The notes beneath the pieces are model-generated. The model saw nothing but the letters and a program-made list of their open reading frames with translations, was not told where the DNA came from and ran no database searches. From positions 186,001 through 250,000 of the forward strand of contig JAMZAV010001470.1 in NCBI GenBank assembly GCA_024449915.1: a stretch of 64,000 bases of DNA, written 5' to 3'. The position numbers and the translations under genes are program-made. Source of the stretch: Sweltsa coloradensis (lineage: Eukaryota; Arthropoda; Insecta; Plecoptera; Chloroperlidae). Shown here piece by piece: positions 11,529 through 21,544 of the stretch; the first letter of the stretch is position 1, and each line of letters begins with the position of its first letter.

Positions 11529-14500
11529 CAGTGGCGTATCCAGGAATTGACAAAGGGGGGGGTTTTTGACCAATGTAGGTACTTATAGATATACCAAACC
11601 ATAAATGGGGGGTTTTCATTTTCAAGGTCATTTTGGTGAAAATCTGTGCGTTTTAGAGAATTACAATGACCAACTTTCAATCAAGTAAAAGCCCCTTTTT
11701 TATATAAAATTTATATGAAAAAGGGCTTTTACTTGATACACCTACATGAAGTTCCACTACTAGAAGGATATTTAGGCACATGAATAGTTAAAAACAATTT
11801 AGTGATACATTTTATCAATTCTTTTGCATTTTGATAATTATTATGACATGCATAAATCAAAATATAAATCAAACATAAGCAAATTTAAAAAATAAACGTT
11901 GAAAAGTGCATCTTGTGCATATGATTGCATAAAGTTATTTCACCAGAAATTAAAGTTGAAGAGAAAAGAAGAAAGGTGAGTTTAAAGAGCAAAATCCAGC
12001 CGGCGCACTTTCTTGCTCATATGGTTGATGACGTCATCAACGCTGGGCGTAATATTCCGATGAATATTTAAAAGTGCCAGTCCATTCAACCGTGCTTCAC
12101 TTGTTGAGTGCGTAGGTAGGTTTTGATTCTTCGCAGGGATGAAAACGACCTCTCGCTAGTGCACGTACTGACTGGAAGTGTTGCAAGTATTTGTAAGAGT
12201 TTAAACATGTTTGGAAAGAAAGTTTCATTACAGAGTTTTTGGCCATCAATGGCATTGTGTGGCCTGTCTTTCATGTCAAGTCTATCCAGGCGACGGTACC
12301 ACAGCAATAACTCGGCATCTAACTCATCAGATGTCTTGTTGAGATCTGCCATGTAGAATTGTGATAGTGTTTTCATATCATGCTTTTGATCTGTTGTAGG
12401 CCCGTAGAGGCAATGAAAACTTTTCAATATATTTTTGTGCATGAGGAACCGTGCTTCTAGACTCTGCAAAAAAGAGTCTAGAAATGGAACATATATGGCT
12501 ACTCTGAAATATGACTCAACAGAATCCACGGTAGCATTGCAACGCCCTGTTTGTTTTGATGTTGTCCTCGGCTTAACCATTGAGAACTCGTGTTTCTCAG
12601 CAATTTCACACGCAGTTTCAAACAACGTGCTGAACACTGTATCGGCATTATCGCGCAGTGACTGAATTTCTGAGGTAATGTCTTCGGCTGAGTTGATTGC
12701 TTCTGGGAGGTCAACATTTACCTTCTGCAGGGCCTTGCAAAGCTGAACGCTATAACCGAAAACCTTTTTGAGACAAATAAGGGAAACACAAAAGTCTGCT
12801 TGTTTAATTGCAGCAGAGAGCTGAGTAGCCTGGGAGGAGGTTTCGCGATCAGGCCAGTCTTTAATTTTTTCAAGTGCAGCTAGTATTGCATCTTGTAGTT
12901 CAAAAAACGCCGCCACAGAGTTATGCCTCTCCACCCATCTTGTGGCACACATCTGGACAAGCTTTGTAACAGCAGTGTTTGGGCATTCTTCTGGTATAAC
13001 TGTTTTTAGGACATTCTGCCTCTTTGGTGTATTGAAAAAGTCGTACACTTTGCAAATAGTGCCCATACAGTTACGGATGGAAGAAACTTCACACGCTGTT
13101 GATATGGCTAGGTTAAGACTATGTGCTGCACAATGCACATATATGGCTGTTGGGATTTCTTTCCGGATATGTGACTGCACACCATTCATCTTGCCACTCA
13201 TAGCAGCCGCGCCGTCATATCCTTGCCCACGCATCTTTGTCACGTCAATACCATATGAACGAAGACTGTCAATAATAGTAGTAGATATTCCCTTGCCTGT
13301 GACATCGACCACTGGTACAAACTGTAGAAATTCTTCATGAACAATATATTTTACAGTGTCAACAAAGCGTACACACAAGGAGAGCTGCTCAATGCCGGCG
13401 ATGTCAGTGGTTTCGTCAGCGAGAACAGCGGAACACCCAGACTTATTTACTAACTCCACCAAATGTTCTAGCATAATACTGTTACATGCACTTACTATAT
13501 CATTTTGAATCAGTGGACTGGTGTACTGGGCGTTGCGCTTGCTTGACTCTAAAGCCTTTCTTACGCAATCGTCATTTTTCCCCTTGAATCGTAACAAGGC
13601 ACGAAAGTTTCCATCATTCTCATCCGGCTCACTGTCCACAATTACAGGCCCACTATCGCGATGACCTCTTAATGCAAGTCCCTGTCTTCCACATAGTAGA
13701 ACGGTCTCTATAATTGGACAAATTTTTTCCCTGTTTTCTTGAACCTGCTTCTTTTTCTCGCTGTCTAATCGTATATCTACAGGCTCTATCTTATCACGAG
13801 AGATTGACAGTAAGGTTTCTGCCTCTTCAACACTACGTTTGTGGTATTTGGTCTTCTCATGCTCACGGTAGCGCTCATTTGCGTCTTTCCAAACATTAAA
13901 CTTTGTTTTGCAAAGTTTTCCAAGCTGTTGCATCCCCATTCCACCTCCATCAGGCGCGAAGAGAACGCAATACTTGCAGAATGCGCCATCTTCATGTTTG
14001 GAGTATGAAAGCCATTTGTAGCAGTCGAGCCACTTCCGTTGGAAACGCAAATTTCTTGAGCCCGTCGCAGGGAAAGAGAATAGGATACTTGACCTAGTAT
14101 ATCAAGTTTACTGGATGCATTTAGTTTCTTATTGACAAATGATCCAATGTCAAATGGATGTGACTGTGAGCCACGCACGGTAATTTCCGATATTATTTAC
14201 GTGGAGACCGATGATTCGGACCAGTTGTCTGTTATGAAAAGAGAAATACTCTTTAGTTGTTGAATAATCTTTATATTCATTAGTATGAAACGGCTTCTAT
14301 CCCCGAATCAACTATTAATATTATTTATATTCGAGTCTCAATATTGGCAGTTATGCTTGCATAAACTTCGTAATCATAACGTACTATAGTGAGCATACCT
14401 GCGCTTAAACCACCACTCGCTTCAGCTACAGCAACATCCACTTCAAGCAGCGGTTCTAAAGGTGGATGAAAGCCAGATGTCGTTTCATTAAAAGTGTCAA

Positions 14501-15294
14501 CTGCATTACTGTCCACCGTATTTTTTGTGGTAGGCTCTTTGGTTTCATCTCGAGTTCTTTTGGGGAAATAGTCAAAAAGTGAGGAACTCTGTTTTCTCCG
14601 AGACATCTTTGATCTTTGAATAGAAATAAGTAGTTTTAGGACGCTAAACAGTGGAGATTATTCGTGTAATTTTAAAATATAATATATTATTCAGTATTCT
14701 ATTATAGGCCTAAACATAGCGAAAGCACACGCGAAACGAGCTGACTAGCGATTATAGTTCGTTCCTATTTTACTCTAGAAAGTAGAAATGCCTACTTACC
14801 TCACAGATGATTGAGTAGGCCTATTGGGCTATTGATGTGTGTTTATGGCGCAATAAAACGCATCACTATTCACTATTATGGTAGCAGTAGCAGGTAGCTC
14901 CCTGTGTACAATGCACATATCAGTATCACTTGGCAATAAATGTGAGGCAACACTCATATGATTTGCCCTTCGACTGGACTGCACACACTGTCACTGTTTC
15001 ACTCACACCCCTCTATTCTACCTCGTTGCTCACACCGCACAAGGTCAAGACCGACTGAGCTGAAACACGTGCAACCAGGTTTGCCAGATTTATCCATGCT
15101 ACAGTCGGTCGGAGGTGGCGTGGGGTGGGGGTGTCGGGTGGCCAGTCGATATCGGTCCCGCGGCCACAACAATTGCCTTAGTATTGCGATAAAACTAATG
15201 AAACGTTAAATTGCACTTCGACATTTTTTTTATTTTTTTTTTGCAAAAGGGGGGGGTTTTGTCCCCCCCCTCCCCCCCCTTGGATACGCCACTG
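11529..15294 (-). mobile_element. Full-length hAT transposon (3,766 bp)
   Basis: Inverted termini CAGTGGCGTATCCAGG (left) and the complement of CAGTGGCGTATCCAAG (right). There is a perfect 8-bp duplication AAGTGGTG at 11521-11528 and 15295-15302. Both are diagnostic of hAT. The subtermini carry G-rich and C-rich runs (11559-11566, 15249-15280). The element lies inside a subfamily C repeat, whose text continues on both sides. It encodes one transposase on the minus strand. MITEs with the same outer sequence occur at 46567 and 53866. Confidence 0.95.
11982..14606 (-). pseudogene. hAT transposase (TTF-type/DUF4371-like), three lesions
   Basis: The main open segment, 14050-12086, is 654 codons. 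Its N-terminus has a TTF-type zinc finger region (WLDCYKWLSYSK, GAFCKYCVLFAPDG). The RNase-H-like DDE core follows: LADETTDIAG with the first Asp near residue 218, and GQGYDGAAAMSGKMNGVQ with the second near 280. Near the end is the hAT dimerisation motif TSERSFSSLRRIKTYLR. A likely first exon at 14606-14399 (starts MSRRKQSSSLFDYFPKR) has a GTATG donor. The acceptor TTTTCATAACAG precedes 14228 in matching phase. Lesions: a TAA at 14197-14199 in the joined frame; a frameshift between HPFDIGSFVNKKL (about 14160-14120) and the main frame near 14060-14100; and a frameshift near 12090, beyond which RLNGLALLNIHRNI continues in another frame to a stop at 11982-11984. The long open middle suggests recent decay. 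Confidence 0.9.
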
Positions 15295-16149
15295 AAGTGG
15301 TGTAGATTGAAATTACATTATAACAAAAGTAACGTTACCATGGCAACGAAAATTCGCACGAAGCTAGAGCTTTTTTGGATCATGATAACGTTCGAACTGA
15401 GGTTGGGATCGAGTTGAAATTTGGACCATCCGCAAGCTTCGATCTGAATTGAATGCCATTAGTTTTATGACAAAATCGTTCAAAAAGTTACAAAGTTACA
15501 TTAAAGTTAATCGAAAGTTTTTTTTTCAAACTAAACGGCGACAAAATCTGAGGTGGCCAAATCACTTAGAATGTCCGTCCGGTCACGAATATGCTAATTT
15601 TATTTTGATCCGATAAGTAGTGTGAGTGGAAATTACATTTTAACAAAAGTAACGTTACCATGGCAACGCAAAGTCGCACGAGGTGCACTATGCACTGCCA
15701 CCTAGAAGTAATCAAAATACTATCGAGGAAGCAGTGTATTATTTGTAACCAAAGAGTTAAAATAGTTTTCCCAAGGAAATGATGTCAAGGTCCTCTAGAT
15801 GGTGGTGGATTTTATCCACAAAGTAAAGGTTTACCCACGGGTTCACCCAAATACCTTGGCAATAATAAATAATATTGGAAACATGGCCTCGTGGACAGCA
15901 AACGTCGCAAATTTTAAAATTTTAAAAAATGTACAATGTGGGTCTAGCTATAGCACGTGCTCGCTTATCAACGCGTCCAACTGAGCGTTTCCTAGTTATA
16001 ATTCATACTTTCTACATTAATGTTTTAGCATTTATCAATAACATTGGTTGGATTCAAATCGATCAGGTTGGTCCTGGTAATTCTCCGAGGAAAATGTGTG
16101 TGAAAAACATGAATTAAATCTACTTGCCCCACCTGACTTTGAAGGCACG

Positions 16150-16206
16150 AAACGCCACTGACCGGGGGGGGGGGGGGGGGAGTGCTCCCCGTAGCTCCGC
16201 CACTGC
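16150..16206. repeat. Fragments of hAT-type ends around a G run
   Basis: Read on the minus strand, CAGTGGCGGAGCTACGGGG starts near 16205 and runs into a long C run, then a second CAGTGGCG at 16159. These are typical hAT MITE starts, but no partner end or target duplication was found. Confidence 0.4.
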
Positions 16207-16380
16207 CTGGATCCCTAACTGAAGTGTCTGGAACTGGCTTCAAAGAACTATATACACTCCCATTATCCCAATGTAAGTCTGGTGGGCTGGGTACTTCTGT
16301 TGAGCGCCTAGGCTATCGTATTACATGCATGTGCATAATTCTGTATGTCTAGACCTACACCTGGGGAAGGGTCCTATACT

Positions 16381-17520
16381 TCAATTCAATTCAATTTCAA
16401 TTTTTTAATTCAATTTCAATTTCAATTCAATTCAATTTCAATTCAATTTATTTTGGACAACAACAAATAACAATAGTTACAGGTTTCAACAGTTTTCACC
16501 GTGTAGTCCATTTTAGTTGTACACAATTATTAAACTTAATGAAGTTTACACAATAGTATATGTATAAATACTATACATACAGTACATCTACTAATAACAA
16601 AATACACTACTAATAATACAAAATACACTACACTAACAAATAATCATCTTTCATTACATTGTCTCTCATATTAGGTAATATATAGGGATAGGCTACTACC
16701 AAAAGCCAATGATACAGTGCAAGTTTACAATATTACATTATTAATTAACTTGGATAAAGAGAAATGAATAAGAACATTAATTTACAAATTTCAAATATTG
16801 TAACATTTAACAACCAACTGCATTTAAAAATATGGTAGGTCAGTTGATGTGATAAAGTCATTTACACTGTAGTAAGCTTTTTGTAATAAAAATTTTGTCA
16901 GCTCATTTTTAAATTTAATATATTGAGGTATATCTTTGATTTCTTTTGGAACAAGGTTGTAGAGAATTTTATTTATATAATCAGAGTTTTTCTGGCCAAG
17001 GTTTGTAGAACATTGGCTAAGATGGAGATCATGTTTTTGCCTTGTGTTGTGAGTATGTACATTCGCATTAACTGCAAGGATTTGGATGTTTTTCTTAATG
17101 CTTAAGACTGATTTAAGAATGTAAAGACATGGAACTGTAAGAATGTTCAGAGCAATAAAGTAAGGTTTACAATGCTCCATTTGCCCAAGGGAATATAATG
17201 CTCTAATTGCTCGTTTTTGTACAATGAAAACTTTATCAATGTGAGTTGACATTCCCCAAAATTCTATCCCATATCTTAGATGTGATTCAAATAGAGAAAA
17301 GTAGCATACTTTAGCAGTTGATACATTGCTTATATGTTTGATGCTTTTAATTGCAAAACAAGCAGAGCTGAGTTTTTTTATCAGTATCTTAATGTGAGCA
17401 TGCCATGTTAAGTTTTTATCTATTGTTAGACCTAGAAAGTTTGTTTGTTCAACTGAGTTTACAACTGTGGACATATCAAGAAGGCCCCCTGAACCACCCG
17501 TAAAATGCAAATACAAATGA
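16381..17520 (-). mobile_element. LINE (BS/Jockey-like), 5'-truncated, RT C-terminus
   Basis: Minus-strand element. The open segment 17516-16824 (230 codons) covers the RT thumb and C-terminal region: TNFLGLTIDKNLTWHAHI, SHLRYGIEFWGMS, VQKRAIRALYSLG and NILTVPCLYI are typical of BS-type elements. It has an intact stop and a 3' untranslated part of about 380 bp, ending in a CAATT-rich tail (TTGAATTGAAATT repeats on the minus strand) at 16381-16447. The open reading frame has no internal stop, so the copy is younger than the LINEs at 1-8.7 kb, but the 5' end is lost. Confidence 0.82.
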
Positions 17521-18136
17521 GGTAGTATTGTTTAAGACCATAAACTGTCAATCATGTCTCTTCTTCGGCAAGGTAGCCACTTACCAACCCTTGTTTTACT
17601 GGTTGCTCCAATCTGCATGGACCTTCTAAAACGGGAAGAGGGTTTCTAAAGAAGGAATGATTAATATTTTGTCTGTTACGGAGAGTTTTTGCATGAATAG
17701 AGTTGTTGAGGTATAGCACACAGGTGTGGGCACTTTTCTATTCATCCTATTTTATTAAAAAAAAGTTGAGATGGATTCTATGCAAGTCTATCATTTCCCC
17801 CAACACGTGCGCCTTTTGAAGGTTGGGTCAGTATTGTTATTTTTCTTGGAAATGAAATAAAATAACCATGTTCACTTCAGAAGACTCGCTCATTGAGGAG
17901 ACGCGGCACGCGACATGGATACAAGGCACCTAATAGAGGTCACTTGTATTTGGAAGCGATGGATCGACTGTTCACATAGTTTGACGTTTACCGCATTGCA
18001 CAAAGAGAGCATGGAAATAAGTCACTCTTTGAGAGGAGGCCTTCTTGATTTGATGGGAACTATAGTTTTATTTATTGTAGGCCTACAGAATCCCCAGGTT
18101 AGCAGAGGCTAGATGTTTAATTTAACCCCCTTGCAG

Positions 18137-18322
18137 TTTCAGAGCTGGATCATGTCTCAGTTAGGCAATGTGGCCAAGAACCCTCCGTCCCAGCAACAGA
18201 CGATGACTGGCGGGGTGACGCCTCAGCAGCTGCAGTCGCAGTTGATGACCCAGGTGGGCCAACCTAATATCAACCCTGTCGTCCACTACCAGCAGCAGAT
18301 GCACCAGCAGCCCATGCAGCAG
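18137..18322 (+). CDS. Zinc-finger gene, Gln-rich exon A
   Basis: An exon in a plus-strand gene whose exons lie at 18137-18322, 18735-18985, 21218-21273 and 24221-26022. The acceptor TTTAACCCCCTTGCAG precedes it and the donor CAG|GTGAGT ends it in phase 0. It encodes 62 residues starting FQSWIMSQLGN, rich in Gln (QQQ, QQLQSQL, HYQQQMHQQPMQQ), a composition typical of transcriptional activation or coactivator regions. An in-frame ATG exists upstream at 18113, directly after a stop, so the exon could also be a start. The clear acceptor favours upstream exons outside the recognised set. I could not assign the protein to a named family. Confidence 0.62.
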
Positions 18323-18734
18323 GTGAGTCGACCTGGCTCGAGGCTAGTGGTCCGACTGTCTCGCTAGATACCCTGGCTTGAGGGTGGGCACTACCGGCAT
18401 CAAAGATTAAAGGTCGTTGGAATGAGTTACGTATATCATGGAAAATATTTTCACATTCATAATATGTCCTTGACTCCTTGCTATATGAGACCTATAAAAT
18501 TAATTATTTAGGCTTAAACATACCTAAGCGACACATGTTTTACCTGGTAGTCAAGACAATGACCAGTTGCCGCACCTTCAGGTCTGATCATTTCAACCAG
18601 TGGAAGGGTTTTTTGTTGGTCTTTCCAAAACGTGCTATGGTATTCTTCCATCTCTTTCTTGGGCTACCCCGTCTTCTATGTTCTGCCTATTGGTTTTCCG
18701 TGAAATAATACTATATATTTTAATTTTTTCTTAG

Positions 18735-18985
18735 ATAAGCAACATGGGTCAGTCAATGTGCCCCATGGTTAGCAACCCCCAGGCGGCGACAGTGAGCTAC
18801 CCCACCCCCCGAGACCTCAACCCGTCGGCTTTCAACACCCCTGCCGTGCCCATGCCTCCGCCAACCTCACAGCCGTCGCCTGAACAACGCGTCTCCACCG
18901 AGACGGCCACCGTAGTCCACGACAACGTTGGCAATATCGAAGAGGACGTGTTCTACCAACTCGCAACCTTCGCGTGGTTTGACAG
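18735..18985 (+). CDS. Zinc-finger gene, Pro-rich exon B
   Basis: Acceptor TAATTTTTTCTTAG, donor GACAG|GTAGGT. It enters in phase 0 and leaves in phase 2, matching both neighbouring exons. It encodes about 84 residues, starting ISNMGQSMCPMVSN, with a Pro-rich run (AVPMPPPTSQPSPEQR) and an acidic end (NIEEDVFYQLATFAWFD). The last ~30 bp, from about 18954, and the donor site lie in a segment that also occurs, inverted, in the repeat at 36857-37196. The exon end therefore appears to derive from repeat DNA. If that inference is wrong, the exon may end slightly earlier and the phase match would be chance. Confidence 0.58.
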
Positions 18986-19212
18986 GTAGGTAGGAGAGTA
19001 TAACTCTCTAAAACTAATGGCGAGCTCTGGGTCGTCGTCAGGGAACTTTCCCCTTCCCTTCGACTGCCTCCCCGACGGCGACGAGATGACAACACGGATG
19101 GACGATGACGAAGACGACCACAAATGGGGGAAACCTTGCCCCCTCATTTGCTTGTGGCTGGTTCTGACCAGCACAGGCCTGTCCACCCCGCGTCCTCCCG
19201 CGTCTCCCCTTT
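18954..19212 (+). repeat. GC-rich interspersed repeat, family D
   Basis: Shares long stretches with the complement of 36930-37190: CCAACTCGCAACCTTC, GGCGAGCTCTGGGTCGTCGT, GGGAACTTTCCCCTTCCC, CCTCCCCGACGGCGA and GGCTGGTTCTGACCAGCACA. The 36.9-kb copy ends in the GACGT-AAGCAATATCCAATC tail also seen on the SINE-like elements at 32962, 50343 and 58620, which suggests a composite family. Confidence 0.65.
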
Positions 19213-19235
19213 CGTTCCCTACCTTGGAAAGAAGT

Positions 19236-20132
19236 ACCGTATTTACACGCATATAAGGCAAAGCCGCACTTCTTTTCCAAATTTGATTCCCTCAAAGTAA
19301 AAAACAGACTGCGGCTTATGTGCGCCAGTGAAAAAAAACAAACAATTTTACAACAATATGCATATATTTGAACTGTGCGTGCTTCAAAAGGTTGCTACGT
19401 GGGCTCCGTCATACTCTAGGCCACACCGCAGCATTGTCCACGCATCATCGAGTCTCTCGGGTCGATACAATGCCACTGGCTACTAGAGGCATTTTACGCG
19501 ACGATATATGCGCGGCATTTGATGCGAAGCTGGGCGATGCGCTCGCACTCAGTATCCCCCCTCCACACAGGCACTGGTCGAACGGTCCACTCTATTCTCT
19601 CCTCTCCTCGCTTTCTCCTCGCACTCAGTAACTCGCTGGCAGTCAATGAGGTCACGTCGTCATCGAGGCGGGTGGAGTTTTCTGCGCTCACTCGTAATTG
19701 TCACATTGCGTAAAGCACTTCATTTTAAACTTCAAATTACCATGCCAGCGTTACACGAAAATAAATCTTTGTACAGTGCCAGTTACAACGTTTTGGCTGG
19801 TATGATCAACCGTTGAGGACACCTTTTTGGCTGACAAAAGATTGCCGCCTTCCTGGAAGACAACCCTGCAGACCACTCTTTCAACTGATCGCGCTTGGTT
19901 ACGAGAGGGGGTAGGGAAATACATTGCGGCAAGCCATTAAAAATGATAAAACTATGCATTGTATTGCCTCTGTTTGAATTGGCTAACACATTATTCTTCA
20001 CTATTTATGCATATATTCCAACATTTTGGGCTGCGGCTTATACGCGTCAACAAAGAGTTTTTCAAAAATGGCACCCTGATAACTAGGGTGCAGCTTATAT
20101 TCGTAGGCGGTTTATATGCAAGTAAATACGGT
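19236..20132. mobile_element. Non-autonomous DNA element with CCGTATTTAC inverted ends
   Basis: Left end ACCGTATTTACACGCATATA, right end the complement of ACCGTATTTACTTGCATATA. Further internal inverted similarity (CGGCTTATGTGCG versus CGGCTTATACGCG) supports a terminal-repeat element of about 900 bp. A TA precedes CCG at the left; the right flank reads TGTA. No coding region. Family uncertain (TA-target Tc1/mariner-like is possible). Confidence 0.6.
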
Positions 20133-20233
20133 GTATATATGGTTGTTAACTCTTAAGCGGGAAGCCTAATAAATATCTTGGAGGCGCAAATAATCTTTAC
20201 TGTTAAAGCGCCCTAAAACTATTAATACTAATA

Positions 20234-21077
20234 CAGTAAGACCTCGTTCATCCGAGCTCCGATTAACCGAGATGCTGTATTATCCGAGCTGGTTTCAGAC
20301 GCCCTTTCCTTTTTTTTAATTAGGCCGGAATGTTATGTTCTTTACATCGAATGTCATGCAGTATGCTGTTTACTACAATGACGTGTCACGTAAGAATTGC
20401 ACAGCGCGTGAATTGTAAGTGGGGTTGGGAGCAGGGGTCGAGGGTAGGGTGCTGTAGAGTGTTGAGCCAGTGTCTTTGTGAGTGCTTGCCGCCTCCACCG
20501 CCGCGACCTTGCTCAAAGACAGCCGACGAGAGAGAAGAGAGGGAGGAAGAGAGAGAGAGAGTAAGAGACAAAATATGGCCTTGAAGACGACATGATAGAA
20601 GCTGGCTATGATTATGAAGAAATAAACATTGCATCAGGACATCCTGTCAATGAGAGACGCAGAGATAATTGTCCCCCCCCCCCCTCCACCACCCGAGCCA
20701 CAGATTAGGTTTTGCCTCACTTTAGTCAGTCAATTGGCTTCGGGCCAAGACTCTCACAGCCAGCATAGTTGTTTTGTTTACATTATGAGATAAGATAATG
20801 AGACCACATGTTCATTCTGTCAACAAAGCAGTCATTTATGTTATGAGATAAGATAAGGAGAAAACACATCCATTCTATCAGTAAAGCAGTGGGCAATGGA
20901 TGTCAACACTAAGAGGCTGTTTATTTATGTTCCTTTAATGGTTTGTAGGGCCTATATCATTTTACCATATCAGGCTAAGCTACAAAAGCAAATAAACAAA
21001 AAATCGCAGTCATCCGAGTTTTTCGATAATTCGAGATGCACCCTTCTCATCTACCTCGGATAATAGAGGTTTTACTG
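20234..21077. mobile_element. pogo/Tigger-like MITE with TA duplication
   Basis: The ends read CAGTAAGACCTCGTTCATCC and, complemented, CAGTAAAACCTCTATTATCC, both then CGAG. A TA lies on each side (20232-20233, 21078-21079). Internal copies of ATCCGAG and ATTAACCGAG mark further subterminal repeats. TA target and CAGT...ACTG ends fit the pogo/Tigger branch of Tc1/mariner. It lies in the intron between zinc-finger exons B and C. Confidence 0.8.
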
Positions 21078-21217
21078 TACCTACTTATACTAATATCTAC
21101 ATGACGAGGTAAGCCAGACGGAATCACTGTGTAGGTGTACTACTATATATATTTTGTGTTTAGTGGGTGAATACATCTTTAAGACACGTAATTGATAATG
21201 TTACCTAATGTTTGCAG

Positions 21218-21273
21218 CCAGAACACATCCGAGTCTGATGCTGAGCCAGAGTCAGAACCCAATCTCAATGAGG
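21218..21273 (+). CDS. Zinc-finger gene, acidic exon C
   Basis: A 56-bp exon, acceptor ...CTAATGTTTGCAG, donor GAGG|GTAAGT. With the phase-2 input from exon B it reads SQNTSESDAEPESEPNLNE and leaves in phase 1, exactly the phase needed to enter the zinc-finger exon at 24221. The peptide is short and acidic. Confidence 0.6.
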
Positions 21274-21391
21274 GTAAGTGTGGCAGGGTGGTCACCGAGC
21301 AGAACAGCTTCTGAATATTGTCTTTCTACTCGTATGTTGTCAGACAACATGAATTTTTCTGCACACTACACTTCATCCCAATTCTTTTAAA

Positions 21392-21501
21392 GAAATAATA
21401 ATTATTGAATATATTTGCAAATATTTCATGTCTTTAAAATTGGGGAGAAATAATTATTAAATAGGCCTATATTTGCGAATATTTCATGTCTTTTAATTGG
21501 G
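21392..21501 (+). repeat. Two ~55-bp tandem copies differing by one GGCCTA insertion
   Basis: Copy 1 (21392-21444) reads ATTATTGAATATATTTGC and copy 2 (21445-21501) reads ATTATTAAATAGGCCTATAT. They are otherwise alike through AATATTTCATGTCTTT. The second holds exactly GGCCTA extra after a TA (word TAGGCCTA at 21462-21469). Confidence 0.75.
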
Positions 21502-21544
21502 GATGTCAAACGATATGAACATTCATATCGAAATGAGAATAATT

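Larger units (their letters stand above)
10551..15996 (+). repeat. Helitron-like repeat, subfamily C, two ~660-bp units split by hAT
   Basis: Two tandem units start with GAGCGTTTCCATTTGACTCT (about 10553 and 11211). Each runs through CATAACGTTCGAAC, CCATCCGCAAGCTTTGTTCT, CGATTGAATGCCATTAG, CCATGGCAACG and TCCTCTAGATGG. The last ends at 15991-15996 with CAACGCG...GAGCGTTTCCTAGT, close to the 3' end of subfamilies A and B. The second unit is broken by the hAT transposon at 11529-15294 and resumes at 15303; part of the unit is repeated again at about 15375-15660. The conserved 5' (GAGCG..TTCCATTT) and 3' (GCGTTTCCTAGT) ends suggest one superfamily with A and B. Confidence 0.7.
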
